The translations under genes were made by a program, and so were the position numbers. Below, piece after piece: positions 1 through 9,125 of a stretch of DNA of 64,000 nt. Origin of the DNA: Pseudomonas sp. Leaf58 (GTDB lineage Bacteria > Pseudomonadota > Gammaproteobacteria > Pseudomonadales > Pseudomonadaceae). The notes below the pieces were generated by a model. The model was not told the DNA's origin. It searched no databases and saw only the letters and a list, made by a program, of their open reading frames with translations. Location: the NCBI RefSeq assembly GCF_003627215.1, contig NZ_CP032677.1, positions 1,555,501 to 1,619,500 of the forward strand, read 5' to 3'. Every line of letters starts with the position of its first letter. The stretch's first letter is position 1.

Positions 1-3000
1 GCTTGCTCGGCAGCCGGTGCGGCTTCGACCACGGCCGGAGCCTGCTCGATTTCACCGGCCTCGACGGCAGGTGCTTCTACCGGTGCTTCGGTAACCAGCG
101 CTTCTGCCAGCACAGCCGGTTCGGCAGCAGATGCCTCTGCGACTACAGGTTGCGAAGCGACTTCGGCCACTGGCTCGGCAGTAGCCTCGACCACGGCCAC
201 AGGCTCGCTGACCGGCTGCTCGACTACTGGCGCCACGGCCACTGCTTCAGCCTTGGCGAAAGCTTCAACCTGCTCGACCGGCTGGGCGGCTTCGCTGTTG
301 TCGGTTTCTACAGCGGCGACTTCGGCGGTAGCAAGTTCGGCTTGCTGGTTGGCTTGGGCCTCGGCATCGGCACTGATGTTGCTGCTGGCGACAGCGGCAG
401 TCACAGCCAGGCCGGCGGCCAGTTCGGCACCCAGCTCGGTGGCCTGGTGCTGTTGTGGCTGCTCGTCGTTGCCATCTTCTTCGCTGCCATCGATCAGCTC
501 GCCATTGGCGTTGCGCTGGCGCTCACGACGGTTGCTGCGACGACGCTGGCCGCGGGAGCGGCGGCGAGGGCGCTCGCCATCGGTGCCTTCCTGATCGTCC
601 TGCAGCAGCTCATCGTTTGGCAGTTGCTCTTCGGTCAGTTCGGCAGCCTGTTCGGCCGCTTCTTCGGCTGGGCGTGGCTGGCGCTCTTCGCGTGCTGGGC
701 GAGGGGCGCGTTCTTCGCGTGGAGCACGCTCTTCACGTGGGGCACGCTCTTCGCGAGGGGCGCGCTCTTCACGCGGTGCACGTTCTTCGCGCGGAGCGCG
801 CTCTTCACGTGGCGCGCGTTCTTCGCGAGGTGCGCGCTCTTCGCGCGGTGCACGTTCTTCACGTGGCGCGCGTTCTTCACGGGCTACACGTTCCTCACGC
901 GGTTGACGCTCTTCACGCTCGGCAGGGGTGGCGTCCAGTGGCTCGCGCAGTTCGCGCACGCGCTCTTCGCCACGGTTGCCGCGACGGTCTTCGCGTGGCG
1001 GGCGAGGTGCGCGCTCTTCGCGCGGTGCACGCTCTTCCCGCGGTGCACGCTCTTCGCGTGGTGCGCGTTCTTCACGTGGCGCACGTTCCTCGCGTGGCTG
1101 GCGCTCTTCGCGTGGGGCGCGCTCGGCACGCTCTTCACGCGGCTTGCGTTCTTCGTCACGGCGGCCGTTGCGGTTGCGGCTCTGCTGGCGGCCGTTACGG
1201 CGCTCTTCGTTACGCGGGCTGCGCTCGGCGGCCGGTTTTTCGGCAGCCGGGGCGACCGGCGCGGCGACAGGTTCTTCTTTGCCTGCGAACAGGCTGACCA
1301 GCGACTTCACCAAGCCCTTGAACAGGCTTGGCTCCGGGGCGCTCGGGGCTGGGGCAACCGGTGCGGCGGGTTGCGGCTCTTCAACGGTAGCCGGCACTGG
1401 CGCGTTCGCGCGGGCCGGGGCGGTCTTGACCGCGGCTTCTTGGCGAACCAGGGTGCGGGTAGCGGTCGGCTGCGGCGCTTCTTCGGTCTCAGTGGCAGCA
1501 ATTTCGTAGCTGGACTGGTTGTTCAGCACTTCCGGGTTATCGTCGCGCAGGCGCTGGACTTCGAAGTGCGGGGTTTCCAGGTGATCGTTCGGCAGGATGA
1601 TGATGCGCGCACGGGTGCGCATTTCGATCTTGGTGATCGAGTTGCGCTTTTCGTTCAGCAGGAATGCCGCTACCGGGATTGGCACCTGAGCGCGTACCTC
1701 GGCGGTGCGGTCCTTCAGGGCTTCTTCTTCGATCAGGCGCAGGATGGCCAGCGACAGCGACTCGACGTCACGGATGATGCCGGTGCCAGAGCAGCGTGGG
1801 CAGACGATGCCGCTGCTTTCACCCAGCGAGGGGCGCAGGCGCTGACGGGACATTTCCAGCAGGCCGAAACGCGAGATGCGGCCGACTTGAACGCGGGCAC
1901 GGTCGGCTTCCAGGCACTCGCGCACGCGCTCTTCAACGGCACGCTGGTTTTTTGCCGGGGTCATGTCGATGAAGTCGATGACGATCAGGCCACCGATGTC
2001 ACGCAGGCGCAGCTGGCGGGCGATTTCCTCGGCCGCTTCCAGGTTGGTCTGCAGGGCGGTTTCTTCGATGTCGCTGCCCTTGGTGGCGCGCGCCGAGTTG
2101 ATGTCGATGGACACCAGGGCTTCGGTCGGGTCGATTACGATCGAGCCGCCGGACGGCAGGTCGACCACGCGCTGGAAGGCGGTTTCGATCTGGCTTTCGA
2201 TCTGGAAGCGGTTGAACAGCGGTACGCTGTCTTCGTACAGCTTGACCTTGCTGGCGTACTGCGGCATCACCTGGCGGATGAAGGTCAGGGCTTCTTCCTG
2301 GGCGTCGATGCTGTCGATCAGCACTTCGCCGATGTCCTGGCGCAGGTAGTCGCGGATGGCGCGGATGATGACGTTGCTTTCCTGGTAGATCAGGAAGGGC
2401 GCGGCGCGGTCCAGGGACGCTTCCTTGATGGCGGTCCACAGCTGCAGCAGGTAGTCGAGGTCCCACTGCATTTCTTCGCTGCTGCGGCCAAGGCCGGCAG
2501 TGCGCACGATCAGGCCCATGTCGCCCGGTACGGTCAGGCCGTTGAGGGCTTCGCGCAGTTCGTTGCGCTCTTCGCCTTCGATGCGGCGCGAGATGCCACC
2601 GGCACGTGGGTTGTTGGGCATCAGCACCAGGTAGCGGCCGGCCAGGCTGATGAAGGTGGTGAGGGCGGCGCCTTTGTTGCCGCGCTCTTCCTTCTCGACC
2701 TGAACGATGACTTCCTGGCCTTCGCTCAGCACTTCCTTGATGTTGACCCGGCCTTCAGGAGCCTTCTTGAAGTACTCGCGGGAAATTTCTTTCAGCGGCA
2801 GGAAGCCGTGACGTTCGGAACCGAAGTCGACGAAGGCGGCTTCGAGGCTGGGTTCGATGCGGGTGATCTTGCCTTTGTAGATGTTGGCCTTTTTCTGCTC
2901 GCGCGCGCCGGACTCGATGTCCAGGTCGTAGAGACGTTGGCCGTCCACCAGGGCTACACGCAACTCTTCGGGTTGAGTTGCGTTAATCAGCATTCTTTTC

Positions 3001-3002
3001 AT
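1..3002 (-). CDS. rne: Ribonuclease E, 3' end cut by window edge
   Basis: Endoribonuclease that starts mRNA decay and processes rRNA and tRNA; it is also the scaffold of the RNA degradosome on the inner face of the membrane. The visible protein starts [15 protein letters not shown] and continues with the S1-domain and RNase H-like catalytic half typical of RNase E. About 1000 codons are visible with no stop, so the C-terminus lies outside the window. The C-terminal half is low-complexity: first an Arg/Glu hexapeptide repeat (REERAP-like, encoded at about 665-1150), then an Ala/Glu/Pro/Val-rich tail. The start is the ATG at 3002, preceded by a perfect 8-bp hairpin (3015-3034) and no strong Shine-Dalgarno. 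It is transcribed away from rluC through a long leader, which fits the autoregulation known for rne. Confidence 0.95.
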   Translation of the reverse strand, partial: MKRMLINATQPEELRVALVDGQRLYDLDIESGAREQKKANIYKGKITRIEPSLEAAFVDFGSERHGFLPLKEISREYFKKAPEGRVNIKEVLSEGQEVIVQVEKEERGNKGAALTTFISLAGRYLVLMPNNPRAGGISRRIEGEERNELREALNGLTVPGDMGLIVRTAGLGRSSEEMQWDLDYLLQLWTAIKEASLDRAAPFLIYQESNVIIRAIRDYLRQDIGEVLIDSIDAQEEALTFIRQVMPQYASKVKLYEDSVPLFNRFQIESQIETAFQRVVDLPSGGSIVIDPTEALVSIDINSARATKGSDIEETALQTNLEAAEEIARQLRLRDIGGLIVIDFIDMTPAKNQRAVEERVRECLEADRARVQVGRISRFGLLEMSRQRLRPSLGESSGIVCPRCSGTGIIRDVESLSLAILRLIEEEALKDRTAEVRAQVPIPVAAFLLNEKRNSITKIEMRTRARIIILPNDHLETPHFEVQRLRDDNPEVLNNQSSYEIAATETEEAPQPTATRTLVRQEAAVKTAPARANAPVPATVEEPQPAAPVAPAPSAPEPSLFKGLVKSLVSLFAGKEEPVAAPVAPAAEKPAAERSPRNEERRNGRQQSRNRNGRRDEERKPREERAERAPREERQPREERAPREERAPREERAPREERAPREERAPRPPREDRRGNRGEERVRELREPLDATPAEREERQPREERVAREERAPREERAPREERAPREERAPREERAPREERAPREERAPREERAPREERAPREERAPRPAREERQPRPAEEAAEQAAELTEEQLPNDELLQDDQEGTDGERPRRRSRGQRRRSNRRERQRNANGELIDGSEEDGNDEQPQQHQATELGAELAAGLAVTAAVASSNISADAEAQANQQAELATAEVAAVETDNSEAAQPVEQVEAFAKAEAVAVAPVVEQPVSEPVAVVEATAEPVAEVASQPVVAEASAAEPAVLAEALVTEAPVEAPAVEAGEIEQAPAVVEAAPAAEQ

Positions 3003-3799
3003 GTTGTACCGTCGGTTTCCGGGCTGCCGGAAACGGCGTTCGGCACACACGACGTCTCATGGTCGGTGCCAAGGTGCGCAAAGGGTGGCTGGGCCACCCC
3101 CGTGTCGAGCGACGTTCGGCACCAGCCGGTTGCCCAGCCTGCCGTTGTCGCGACGACGCGTCCTGTTTGCTGCGGTGCCAACAAGGCCCCGGTGGCTTCG
3201 AATTGGAATCCGAATCAACCAAGCGGGCCTTGTGCACTCAGTCAGGAGGAGGAATCAACCGTCAGCCGTGGACGCCCGGAGGCATCTGTTCAGGACCTTA
3301 TCCGCTCGCCAGCCGTCAGTGGGCTGGTGGCCGGACGCGGTGCTACACGGTCCGAGGGCTGTGCATCTCCACCCTGCACGTATCCCTGATAATTCGGGTG
3401 CTGCCGCGCGCTGAATCCGCAACGGGTTGCATTTTTCGCCAGCGCAGGTTCGGCGCTGGCGCCATTCATGTCCAAGGCAGGTATTTCCGAAGCATTCGCC
3501 GGGCGTTGCGTGGAAGCGACGGGGCGGGCAGAGGTGCAGCGAAAAGAATCGGGTAAGCAGGTGAAACACCGCACTTGTCGTTTTTTTTCGGTCTTCTCTA
3601 CACGGCGCTGGTGGCGATTCCAGGCAATTCGGTAAACTGGCGAAAACCCCGTAGGACGGCCTCGCGTCCTGGAGAATTGCGAAGGTCAGGGACCGGCTCA
3701 GAGCCTGGTTTCGCTGGCCTGCCGCTTTTGGCGGCGTTCGCGACTATAGCAGCAATGATTAAGTGCTTCAATTCCATAAAAAATTGTTATGATCCCGCC
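3003..3799. promoter_or_regulatory. rne leader and back-to-back rne/rluC promoters
   Basis: This 797-base gap has no convincing gene; the ORFs in it look like shadows. On the minus strand, TTGAAG (3772-3767), 17 bases, then TATAGT (3749-3744) resembles a sigma70 promoter. It would start rne mRNA near 3737 and give a leader of about 735 nt. On the plus strand an extended -10, TG-t-TATGAT (3785-3793), points at rluC. The two promoters share the -35 zone around 3765-3772. A perfect 8-bp stem with a GCAG-type tetraloop (3015-3034) sits 12 bases before the rne ATG. A long autoregulatory leader is established for E. coli rne; that it operates here is inference. Confidence 0.55.
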
Positions 3800-4756
3800 A
3801 TGACGACCAATACCCCTCCGACTTCCGGCGTACAGCTGATCGAAGTCGCGCCGGAGCTTGCCGGCCAACGCATCGATAATTTCCTCATCACGGCCCTCAA
3901 GGGCGTGCCCAAGACCTTGGTCTACCGCATCCTGCGCAAGGGTGAAGTACGGGTCAACAAGGGGCGCGTCAAGCCGGAATACAAGATCCAGGCCGGCGAC
4001 ATCGTGCGGGTACCGCCCGTCCGCCTGCCCGAGCGTGACGCGCCGGCGCCGGTGGCCCAGGGCCTGCTGCAGCGCCTTGAGGCCGCGATTGTCTACGAAG
4101 ACAAGGCGCTGATCGTGATGAACAAGCCAGCCGGCATCGCCGTGCATGGTGGTAGCGGCCTTAGCTTTGGGGTGATCGAGGCGCTGCGCCAACTGCGCCC
4201 GGACGCCAAGGAGCTGGAGCTGGTGCACCGCCTGGACCGCGACACCTCCGGCCTGCTGATGATCGCCAAGAAGCGCAGCATGCTGCGCCACTTGCATGCC
4301 GCCCTGCGTGGCGATGGTGTCGACAAACGCTACATGGCGCTGGTGCGTGGCCACTGGCCGACCGCGAAGAAGCAGGTTAACGCCCCGTTGCTCAAGAGCA
4401 ACCTGCGTTCCGGTGAGCGCATGGTCGAAGTGAACGACGAGGGCAAGGAGGCACTAACCCTGTTCCGCGTACTGCGCCGCTTTGGCGAGTTCGCCACCAT
4501 TGTCGAGGCGCGGCCGATCACTGGTCGTACCCACCAGATTCGTGTGCACACCCTGCATGCCGGGCACATGATTGCCGGCGATAGCAAATACGGTGACGAA
4601 GACTTCAGTCGCGAAATTCGCGACCTGGGTGGCAAGCGGCTGTTTTTGCATGCCTATGCCCTGACCGTGCCGTTGCCGGACGGTGGCGAGCTTAAGCTCG
4701 AGGCGCCTGTGGATGAGGTGTGGGCGAAAACCATTGAACGGCTGAGTGCGTCCTGA
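3800..4756 (+). CDS. rluC: 23S rRNA pseudouridine synthase RluC
   Basis: Converts uridines 955, 2504 and 2580 of 23S rRNA (E. coli numbering) to pseudouridine. The 318-residue protein has an N-terminal S4 RNA-binding domain (about 22-80) and an RluA-type catalytic domain with HRLDRDTSG, where Asp146 is the expected nucleophile. Length matches the family. The ATG at 3800 is chosen because the upstream in-frame extension is not RluC-like. There is no Shine-Dalgarno before it, and the extended -10 at 3788-3793 puts the transcript start at or next to the ATG, so the mRNA may be leaderless. It is divergent from rne, as in other gamma-proteobacteria, and is followed at once by the phosphatase gene. 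Confidence 0.93.
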   Translation: MTTNTPPTSGVQLIEVAPELAGQRIDNFLITALKGVPKTLVYRILRKGEVRVNKGRVKPEYKIQAGDIVRVPPVRLPERDAPAPVAQGLLQRLEAAIVYEDKALIVMNKPAGIAVHGGSGLSFGVIEALRQLRPDAKELELVHRLDRDTSGLLMIAKKRSMLRHLHAALRGDGVDKRYMALVRGHWPTAKKQVNAPLLKSNLRSGERMVEVNDEGKEALTLFRVLRRFGEFATIVEARPITGRTHQIRVHTLHAGHMIAGDSKYGDEDFSREIRDLGGKRLFLHAYALTVPLPDGGELKLEAPVDEVWAKTIERLSAS

Positions 4757-4759
4757 GTG

Positions 4760-5434
4760 ATGAAAAAAGGCTATGAGCTGTTGATTTTCGACTGGGATGG
4801 CACCCTGGCCGACTCCATCGGGCGTATTGTCGAGGCCATGAATGCTGCGGCAGAGCGTGCGGGTGAGGCGCAAAGCAGCGAGAGTGCGGTCAAGGGCATC
4901 ATTGGCCTGGCTCTAGGTGAGGCGATCCATACCTTGTACCCGCACTTGGCGCCTGCACAGGTCGAGCGTTTTCGTCAGCACTATGCCGATATCTACATGG
5001 CCCTGGACCAGCAGCCCTCGCCGTTGTTCGAGGGTGTGGTCGAGTCGCTGGATGCCTTTCGTGCCCAGGGATATCGCCTGGCGGTCGCTACCGGCAAGGC
5101 GCGTCGGGGGTTGGATCGGGTGCTCAAAGCCAATGGCTGGGAGCAGTTCTTCGACATCACTCGCGCCGCCGACGAGACCCGCGGCAAGCCGCACCCGTTG
5201 ATGCTCGAGGAAATCCTCGGCCATTGCGGTGTCGAGGCGGGGCGTGCGCTGATGGTTGGGGATTCGGCCTTCGACCTGCAGATGGCCAGTAATGCTGGCA
5301 TGCATTCGGTGGCTGTGGGCTATGGTGCCATGTCGCTGCAAGCGCTGGCCGAGTTTGGTCCGCAGGTGTGCATCGATCATTTTTCCCAGTTGCGCGAGTG
5401 GCTGGGCGGTTCTGCAATTCCATTTCCAAGGTAG
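4760..5434 (+). CDS. HAD-superfamily phosphatase (Gph-like)
   Basis: Predicted cytoplasmic phosphatase of HAD subfamily IA, the phosphoglycolate phosphatase-like group. Motif I is FDWDGT with nucleophile Asp11 and acid/base Asp13. A VATGK segment (motif II) and GDSAFDLQMA (motif IV) are also present. At 224 residues it has the usual size, with a helical cap between motifs I and II. The ATG at 4760 is used; a GTG at 4757 directly before it is equally in frame. It begins 3 bases after rluC and ends 6 bases before the SppA-like gene, so the three form one operon. The substrate cannot be told from sequence. Confidence 0.88.
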   Translation: MKKGYELLIFDWDGTLADSIGRIVEAMNAAAERAGEAQSSESAVKGIIGLALGEAIHTLYPHLAPAQVERFRQHYADIYMALDQQPSPLFEGVVESLDAFRAQGYRLAVATGKARRGLDRVLKANGWEQFFDITRAADETRGKPHPLMLEEILGHCGVEAGRALMVGDSAFDLQMASNAGMHSVAVGYGAMSLQALAEFGPQVCIDHFSQLREWLGGSAIPFPR

Positions 5435-5440
5435 GTGAGC

Positions 5441-6430
5441 ATGGCAGACGAATGGAAAGCCCCTGAGGCCGAACCGGAGGAGCGCGAAGAGCGCAAAAGC
5501 TGGAGGCTGTTGGAGAAGACCTTGCTGGCGGGTGTGCAGGAGCAGCGCCGGGCGCGACGCTGGGGGATCTTTTTCAAGCTGCTGACCTTTATCTACCTGT
5601 TTGGCATCCTGGCGTTGTTCACCCCGCTGATGGACATGGACAAGGCGGCATCGCGCAGCGCCAGCCATACCGCGCTGGTCGAGGTGCGCGGGGTGATTGC
5701 TGACCAGGAGCCCGCCAGCGCCGACAACATCGTCAAGAGCCTGCGCGAGGCGTTCAAGGACAGCAAGACCAAGGCTGTGGTGATGCGCATCAACAGCCCG
5801 GGCGGCAGCCCGGTGCAGTCAGGTTACGTGTACGACGAAATCCGCCGCCTGCGTGCCGAGTACCCGGCCATCAAGCTGTATGCGGTGATCGCCGACCTGG
5901 GTGCTTCTGGCGCCTACTACATTGCCAGTGCGGCGGACGAAATCTATGCCGACAAGGCTAGCCTGGTGGGCTCGATTGGGGTAACGGCTGCCGGTTATGG
6001 CTTTGTCGGCTCCATGCAGAAGCTAGGCGTGGAGCGCCGCTTGTACACCTCGGGCGAGCACAAGGCCTTCCTTGATCCGTTCTCGCCAGAAAAGCCGGAA
6101 GAGACGCGGTTCTGGCAGGGGGTGCTGGATACCACGCACAACCAATTCATCGCCATGGTCAAGCAGGGGCGTGGCGAGCGCCTGAAGGACAAGGAGCATC
6201 CGGAGCTGTTCAGCGGCTTGGTGTGGTCGGGTGAGCAGGCCAAGGAGCTGGGCCTGGTGGATGGGCTGGGCAGTGCCAGCTATGTGGCGCGTGAGATCGT
6301 TGGCGAGAAGGAGTTGGTGGATTTCACTGTGCAGGAATCACCGCTGGATCGCTTCTCCAAGCGCGTAGGGGCCAGTGTGGCCGAGCGCCTGGCGATGTGG
6401 ATGGGGTTCCAGGGGCCTCAGTTGCGCTGA
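5441..6430 (+). CDS. sppA: S49-family signal peptide peptidase (SppA-like)
   Basis: Membrane-anchored serine protease that degrades cleaved signal peptides or other membrane peptides. It is 329 residues long, so it is the short single-domain (B. subtilis SppA-type) form and not the long E. coli protease IV. An Arg/Glu-rich cytoplasmic N-terminus is followed by one transmembrane segment (about 43-62) and the protease domain. The catalytic pair is seen as GASGAYY (Ser156) and SGEHKAF (Lys208). ATG 5441 is chosen over GTG 5435 because AGG at 5433-5435 then has suitable spacing. It is the last gene of the rluC operon and converges with maf. Confidence 0.87.
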   Translation: MADEWKAPEAEPEEREERKSWRLLEKTLLAGVQEQRRARRWGIFFKLLTFIYLFGILALFTPLMDMDKAASRSASHTALVEVRGVIADQEPASADNIVKSLREAFKDSKTKAVVMRINSPGGSPVQSGYVYDEIRRLRAEYPAIKLYAVIADLGASGAYYIASAADEIYADKASLVGSIGVTAAGYGFVGSMQKLGVERRLYTSGEHKAFLDPFSPEKPEETRFWQGVLDTTHNQFIAMVKQGRGERLKDKEHPELFSGLVWSGEQAKELGLVDGLGSASYVAREIVGEKELVDFTVQESPLDRFSKRVGASVAERLAMWMGFQGPQLR

Positions 6431-6518
6431 GGGGCGTCGCGCGTTGTGTGGTGCCTGTGAGATCGAGCGTCGCCTGCGCGGCGCTGGATCTCACGAGTGG
6501 CACAAATCGTTAGCCAGG

Positions 6519-7097
6519 CTAGGGGATTACCACCCCTTCCTTGGTCAGCATATCCACCAGTCGAATCAATGGCAGCCCTATCAGGCTGGTCGCATCGCAC
6601 CCGTGGGTGCTCTGGAACAAACTTACCCCCAGCCCTTCCGCCTTGAAGCTCCCGGCGCAATCCAGCGGTTGTTCTGCAGCCACATAGCGCTCCACGCGCT
6701 CGCGGCTCAGCTCGCGCAGGGTCACGGTAAATGGCACGCAGTCCACCTGGCATTGCCCAGTGGTGCTGTTCAGCAGTGCCAGGCCGGTCAAAAAGCTCAC
6801 CTGCTGGCCACTGCATTCCAGTAGTTGTTCGCAGGCCCGCTCGAAGGTATGCGGCTTGCCCAGCACCTGCTCACCCAGTACGGCGACCTGGTCCGAACCG
6901 ATGATCAAATGCCCACGATGGCTGCCTGCCAGTGCCTCGGCCTTTTGCCTGGCAAGCCGGCGCACCAGCTCTACGGCGGGTTCGTCATCCAGGCGCCGCT
7001 CGTCTATATCGGGGCTTGCCCAGGTGAAAGGCAGGCGCAGACGCGTGAGCAGTTCGCGGCGATAAGCAGAGCTGGAAGCCAGTAGCAAAGGAAGCAT
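6519..7097 (-). CDS. yceF: Maf/YceF nucleotide pyrophosphatase
   Basis: House-cleaning pyrophosphatase of the Maf family. The N-terminal LLASSSAYRRELL nucleotide-binding motif and IIGSDQVA with Asp69 are visible; the GSDQ variant and the position beside yceD point to the YceF branch, which acts on 7-methyl-GTP in E. coli. Length is 192 residues, normal for the family. The ATG at 7097 is chosen because the upstream in-frame extension does not resemble Maf and crosses the yceD promoter. It is divergent from yceD-rpmF-plsX. Confidence 0.9.
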   Translation of the reverse strand: MLPLLLASSSAYRRELLTRLRLPFTWASPDIDERRLDDEPAVELVRRLARQKAEALAGSHRGHLIIGSDQVAVLGEQVLGKPHTFERACEQLLECSGQQVSFLTGLALLNSTTGQCQVDCVPFTVTLRELSRERVERYVAAEQPLDCAGSFKAEGLGVSLFQSTHGCDATSLIGLPLIRLVDMLTKEGVVIP

Positions 7098-7155
7098 GAT
7101 AGACTCCGGGTTCGGTTGAACCAATTCTATCACGCACGATGCCGCCGAATTTCCT

Positions 7156-7184
7156 TTGACAGGGGCGGGGGGCATCCCTAGAAT
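7156..7184 (+). promoter_or_regulatory. Sigma70 promoter of yceD-rpmF-plsX
   Basis: Consensus TTGACA at 7156-7161, a 17-base spacer and TAGAAT at 7179-7184. Transcription should start at about 7191, only some 3 bases before the yceD ATG (7194). No Shine-Dalgarno is present. Confidence 0.75.
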
Positions 7185-7193
7185 GCTGCGCCT

Positions 7194-7721
7194 ATGTTGA
7201 ATGACCCGATTCCACCTCACGTTGACCCGCGCAAATTAGCCGATCGTGGCGTAACCATTAATGGTTCGTTGCAACTCGCTGATTTGGAAAGACTCTGCGA
7301 CCCGCTTTCCGACAATGTCGGTACGGTGCAGGCGAAGTTCGATTTTGAACGAGATGAACAGCACGTGGTGGTTATCCACAGCGAGCTTGACGTCGAGGTC
7401 AAAATGGTTTGCCAGCGTTGTCTTGAGCTGGTCACCCTGCCAATCCATAGCGAATGTACATACGCTGTGGTGAAGGAGGGTGCGAATACCCAGTCGTTGC
7501 CGAAAGGCTATGACGTGCTGGAACTGGGCGAAGATCCTTTGGATCTGCAGGCACTGGCCGAGGAGGAGCTTCTGCTCGCCTTGCCAATCGTGCCTGCTCA
7601 CCATCCGGAAGAATGCCAGCAGCCGGCGGGCGCAGACGAGCCCGAATCGAGCAAGGACGAGGTATCGCGGTCCAACCCGTTCAGTGTTTTGGCGCAGTTA
7701 AAGCGTGACCCAAACGTTTAG
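7194..7721 (+). CDS. yceD: YceD (DUF177) 23S rRNA accumulation protein
   Basis: Conserved DUF177 protein, almost always encoded next to rpmF and linked in E. coli and plants to 23S rRNA accumulation. It has 175 residues, with the family CxxC motif in MVCQRCLEL and an acidic C-terminal half. The ATG at 7194 gives the expected N-terminus. The promoter immediately upstream leaves almost no leader, so translation may start on a leaderless or near-leaderless transcript. rpmF starts 13 bases after its stop. Confidence 0.92.
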   Translation: MLNDPIPPHVDPRKLADRGVTINGSLQLADLERLCDPLSDNVGTVQAKFDFERDEQHVVVIHSELDVEVKMVCQRCLELVTLPIHSECTYAVVKEGANTQSLPKGYDVLELGEDPLDLQALAEEELLLALPIVPAHHPEECQQPAGADEPESSKDEVSRSNPFSVLAQLKRDPNV

Positions 7722-7734
7722 GAGTTAATCAATT

Positions 7735-7917
7735 ATGGCTGTTCAGCAGAACAAAAAATCCCGCTCTGCCCGTGACATGCGCCGTTCGCACGACGCCCTG
7801 TCGGAAAACGCGCTGTCGGTAGAGAAAACTACTGGTGAAGTTCACCTGCGCCACCACGTTTCGCCAGAAGGCGTATACCGTGGTCGCAAAGTGGTCGACA
7901 AGGGCGCTGACGAGTAA
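7735..7917 (+). CDS. rpmF: 50S ribosomal protein L32
   Basis: Large-subunit protein L32, 60 residues, basic N-terminus ([20 protein letters not shown]). It lacks the two CxxC pairs of the zinc-binding form, as is usual in gamma-proteobacteria. A good Shine-Dalgarno, TAGGAG, lies before the ATG. It sits in the conserved yceD-rpmF-plsX order, which couples ribosome and phospholipid synthesis genes. Confidence 0.97.
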   Translation: MAVQQNKKSRSARDMRRSHDALSENALSVEKTTGEVHLRHHVSPEGVYRGRKVVDKGADE

Positions 7918-7920
7918 TCC

Positions 7921-8931
7921 TTGTCCGCTCAGGTCATCGCGATCGACGCAATGGGCGGGGACTTCGGTCCCCGCAGCATTGTCCAGGCTAGCATTGCCTG
8001 CCTTTCGGCTACACCCTCGCTTCACCTGACCCTCGTCGGTCAACCCTCCCTCCTTGAAGATCTTGTCAGTGGCCTTTCGGCTGCGGATCGCGCGCGCCTG
8101 CACATTGTGGCTGCCAGCGAGGTGATCGGCATGGACGAGCGGCCATCACAGGCGTTGCGTGGCAAGCCGGACTCGTCGATGCGCATTGCGCTCGAACTGG
8201 TGCGCGACGGCAAGGCTCAGGCCTGCGTCAGTGCCGGGAATACCGGGGCGTTGATGGCGCTGTCGCGTTTCGTGCTCAAGACCTTGCCGGGTATCGATCG
8301 GCCAGCCATGGTGGCGGCGATTCCGACCCAGGCTGGCTACTGCCAGTTGCTCGACTTGGGCGCTAATGTCGACTGCAGTGCCGAAAACCTCTACCAGTTC
8401 GCCGTGATGGGTTCGGTGGCTGCCCAGGCCTTGGGCGTGCATCGGCCGCGCGTGGCGCTGCTGAACATCGGCACCGAAGACATCAAGGGTAACCAGCAGG
8501 TCAAGCTGGCAGCCAGCCTGTTGCAGAACGCTCGAGGGCTCAATTACGTGGGCTTTGTCGAGGGCGACGGGTTGTACCGCGGTGAGGCTGACGTAGTGGT
8601 GTGTGACGGGTTTGTCGGCAACATCCTGCTCAAGTCGAGCGAGGGGTTGGCGACCATGATCGGCACGCGCATCGAGCAGTTGTTCAAAGGGGGGATATTG
8701 GCGCGGGCGGCAGGGGCCGTGGCCATGCCCTTGCTCAAGCGCCTGCAGGCCGACCTGGCGCCGGCGCGGCACAATGGCGCTAGCTTTCTGGGGTTGCAGG
8801 GCATCGTCATCAAGAGCCATGGCTCGGCGGGGGCGCAGGGCTTTCAGAGTGCCATCCAGCGGGCGTTAATCGAGATTCAGGAAAACCTGCCGCAGCGTTT
8901 GCATGGGCGCTTGGAGGACCTGCTGCTTTAG
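7921..8931 (+). CDS. plsX: Phosphate acyltransferase PlsX
   Basis: Makes acyl-phosphate from acyl-ACP, the acyl donor for PlsY in phospholipid synthesis; peripheral membrane enzyme. The N-terminus has the family signature [11 protein letters not shown], and the length of 336 residues is normal. The start is a TTG at 7921, three bases after the rpmF stop; the next ATG (7951) would cut into the signature. In E. coli fabH follows plsX, but here only 194 bases with a REP element separate it from fabD. Absence of fabH at this spot is usual in Pseudomonas. Confidence 0.94.
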   Translation: MSAQVIAIDAMGGDFGPRSIVQASIACLSATPSLHLTLVGQPSLLEDLVSGLSAADRARLHIVAASEVIGMDERPSQALRGKPDSSMRIALELVRDGKAQACVSAGNTGALMALSRFVLKTLPGIDRPAMVAAIPTQAGYCQLLDLGANVDCSAENLYQFAVMGSVAAQALGVHRPRVALLNIGTEDIKGNQQVKLAASLLQNARGLNYVGFVEGDGLYRGEADVVVCDGFVGNILLKSSEGLATMIGTRIEQLFKGGILARAAGAVAMPLLKRLQADLAPARHNGASFLGLQGIVIKSHGSAGAQGFQSAIQRALIEIQENLPQRLHGRLEDLLL

Positions 8932-8942
8932 CCTGTGGCAAT

Positions 8943-8983
8943 CCTGTAGGAGCGGGCTTGCCCGCGAAGAGGCCGGCACAGGC
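8943..8983. repeat. P. putida-type REP element
   Basis: Imperfect palindrome beginning TCCTGTAGGAGCGGGC and ending GGCCGGCACAGGC, the common P. putida REP. It lies between plsX and fabD. Confidence 0.85.
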
Positions 8984-9125
8984 ACACAAAGAACTTAGGC
9001 ATATCGCCGATGAAGTGCTTAAATGTGACCGCTTGGTCTGCGTCTTCATCCAAGCTTTCAGATTCCGCGCCTGGCCCTGGGTCTGGCGCACCCTATCCGA
9101 CGACAAGATCATAAGGGCTTGTTCA

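Noticed and set aside
3..3389. 1128-codon open frame on the plus strand
   Set aside because: It is the antisense shadow of rne, kept open by GC-rich codon bias. The minus strand gives a true RNase E.
8932..9125. Search for fabH between plsX and fabD
   Set aside because: Only 194 bases with a REP element; no coding remnant. Its absence at this place is usual in Pseudomonas.
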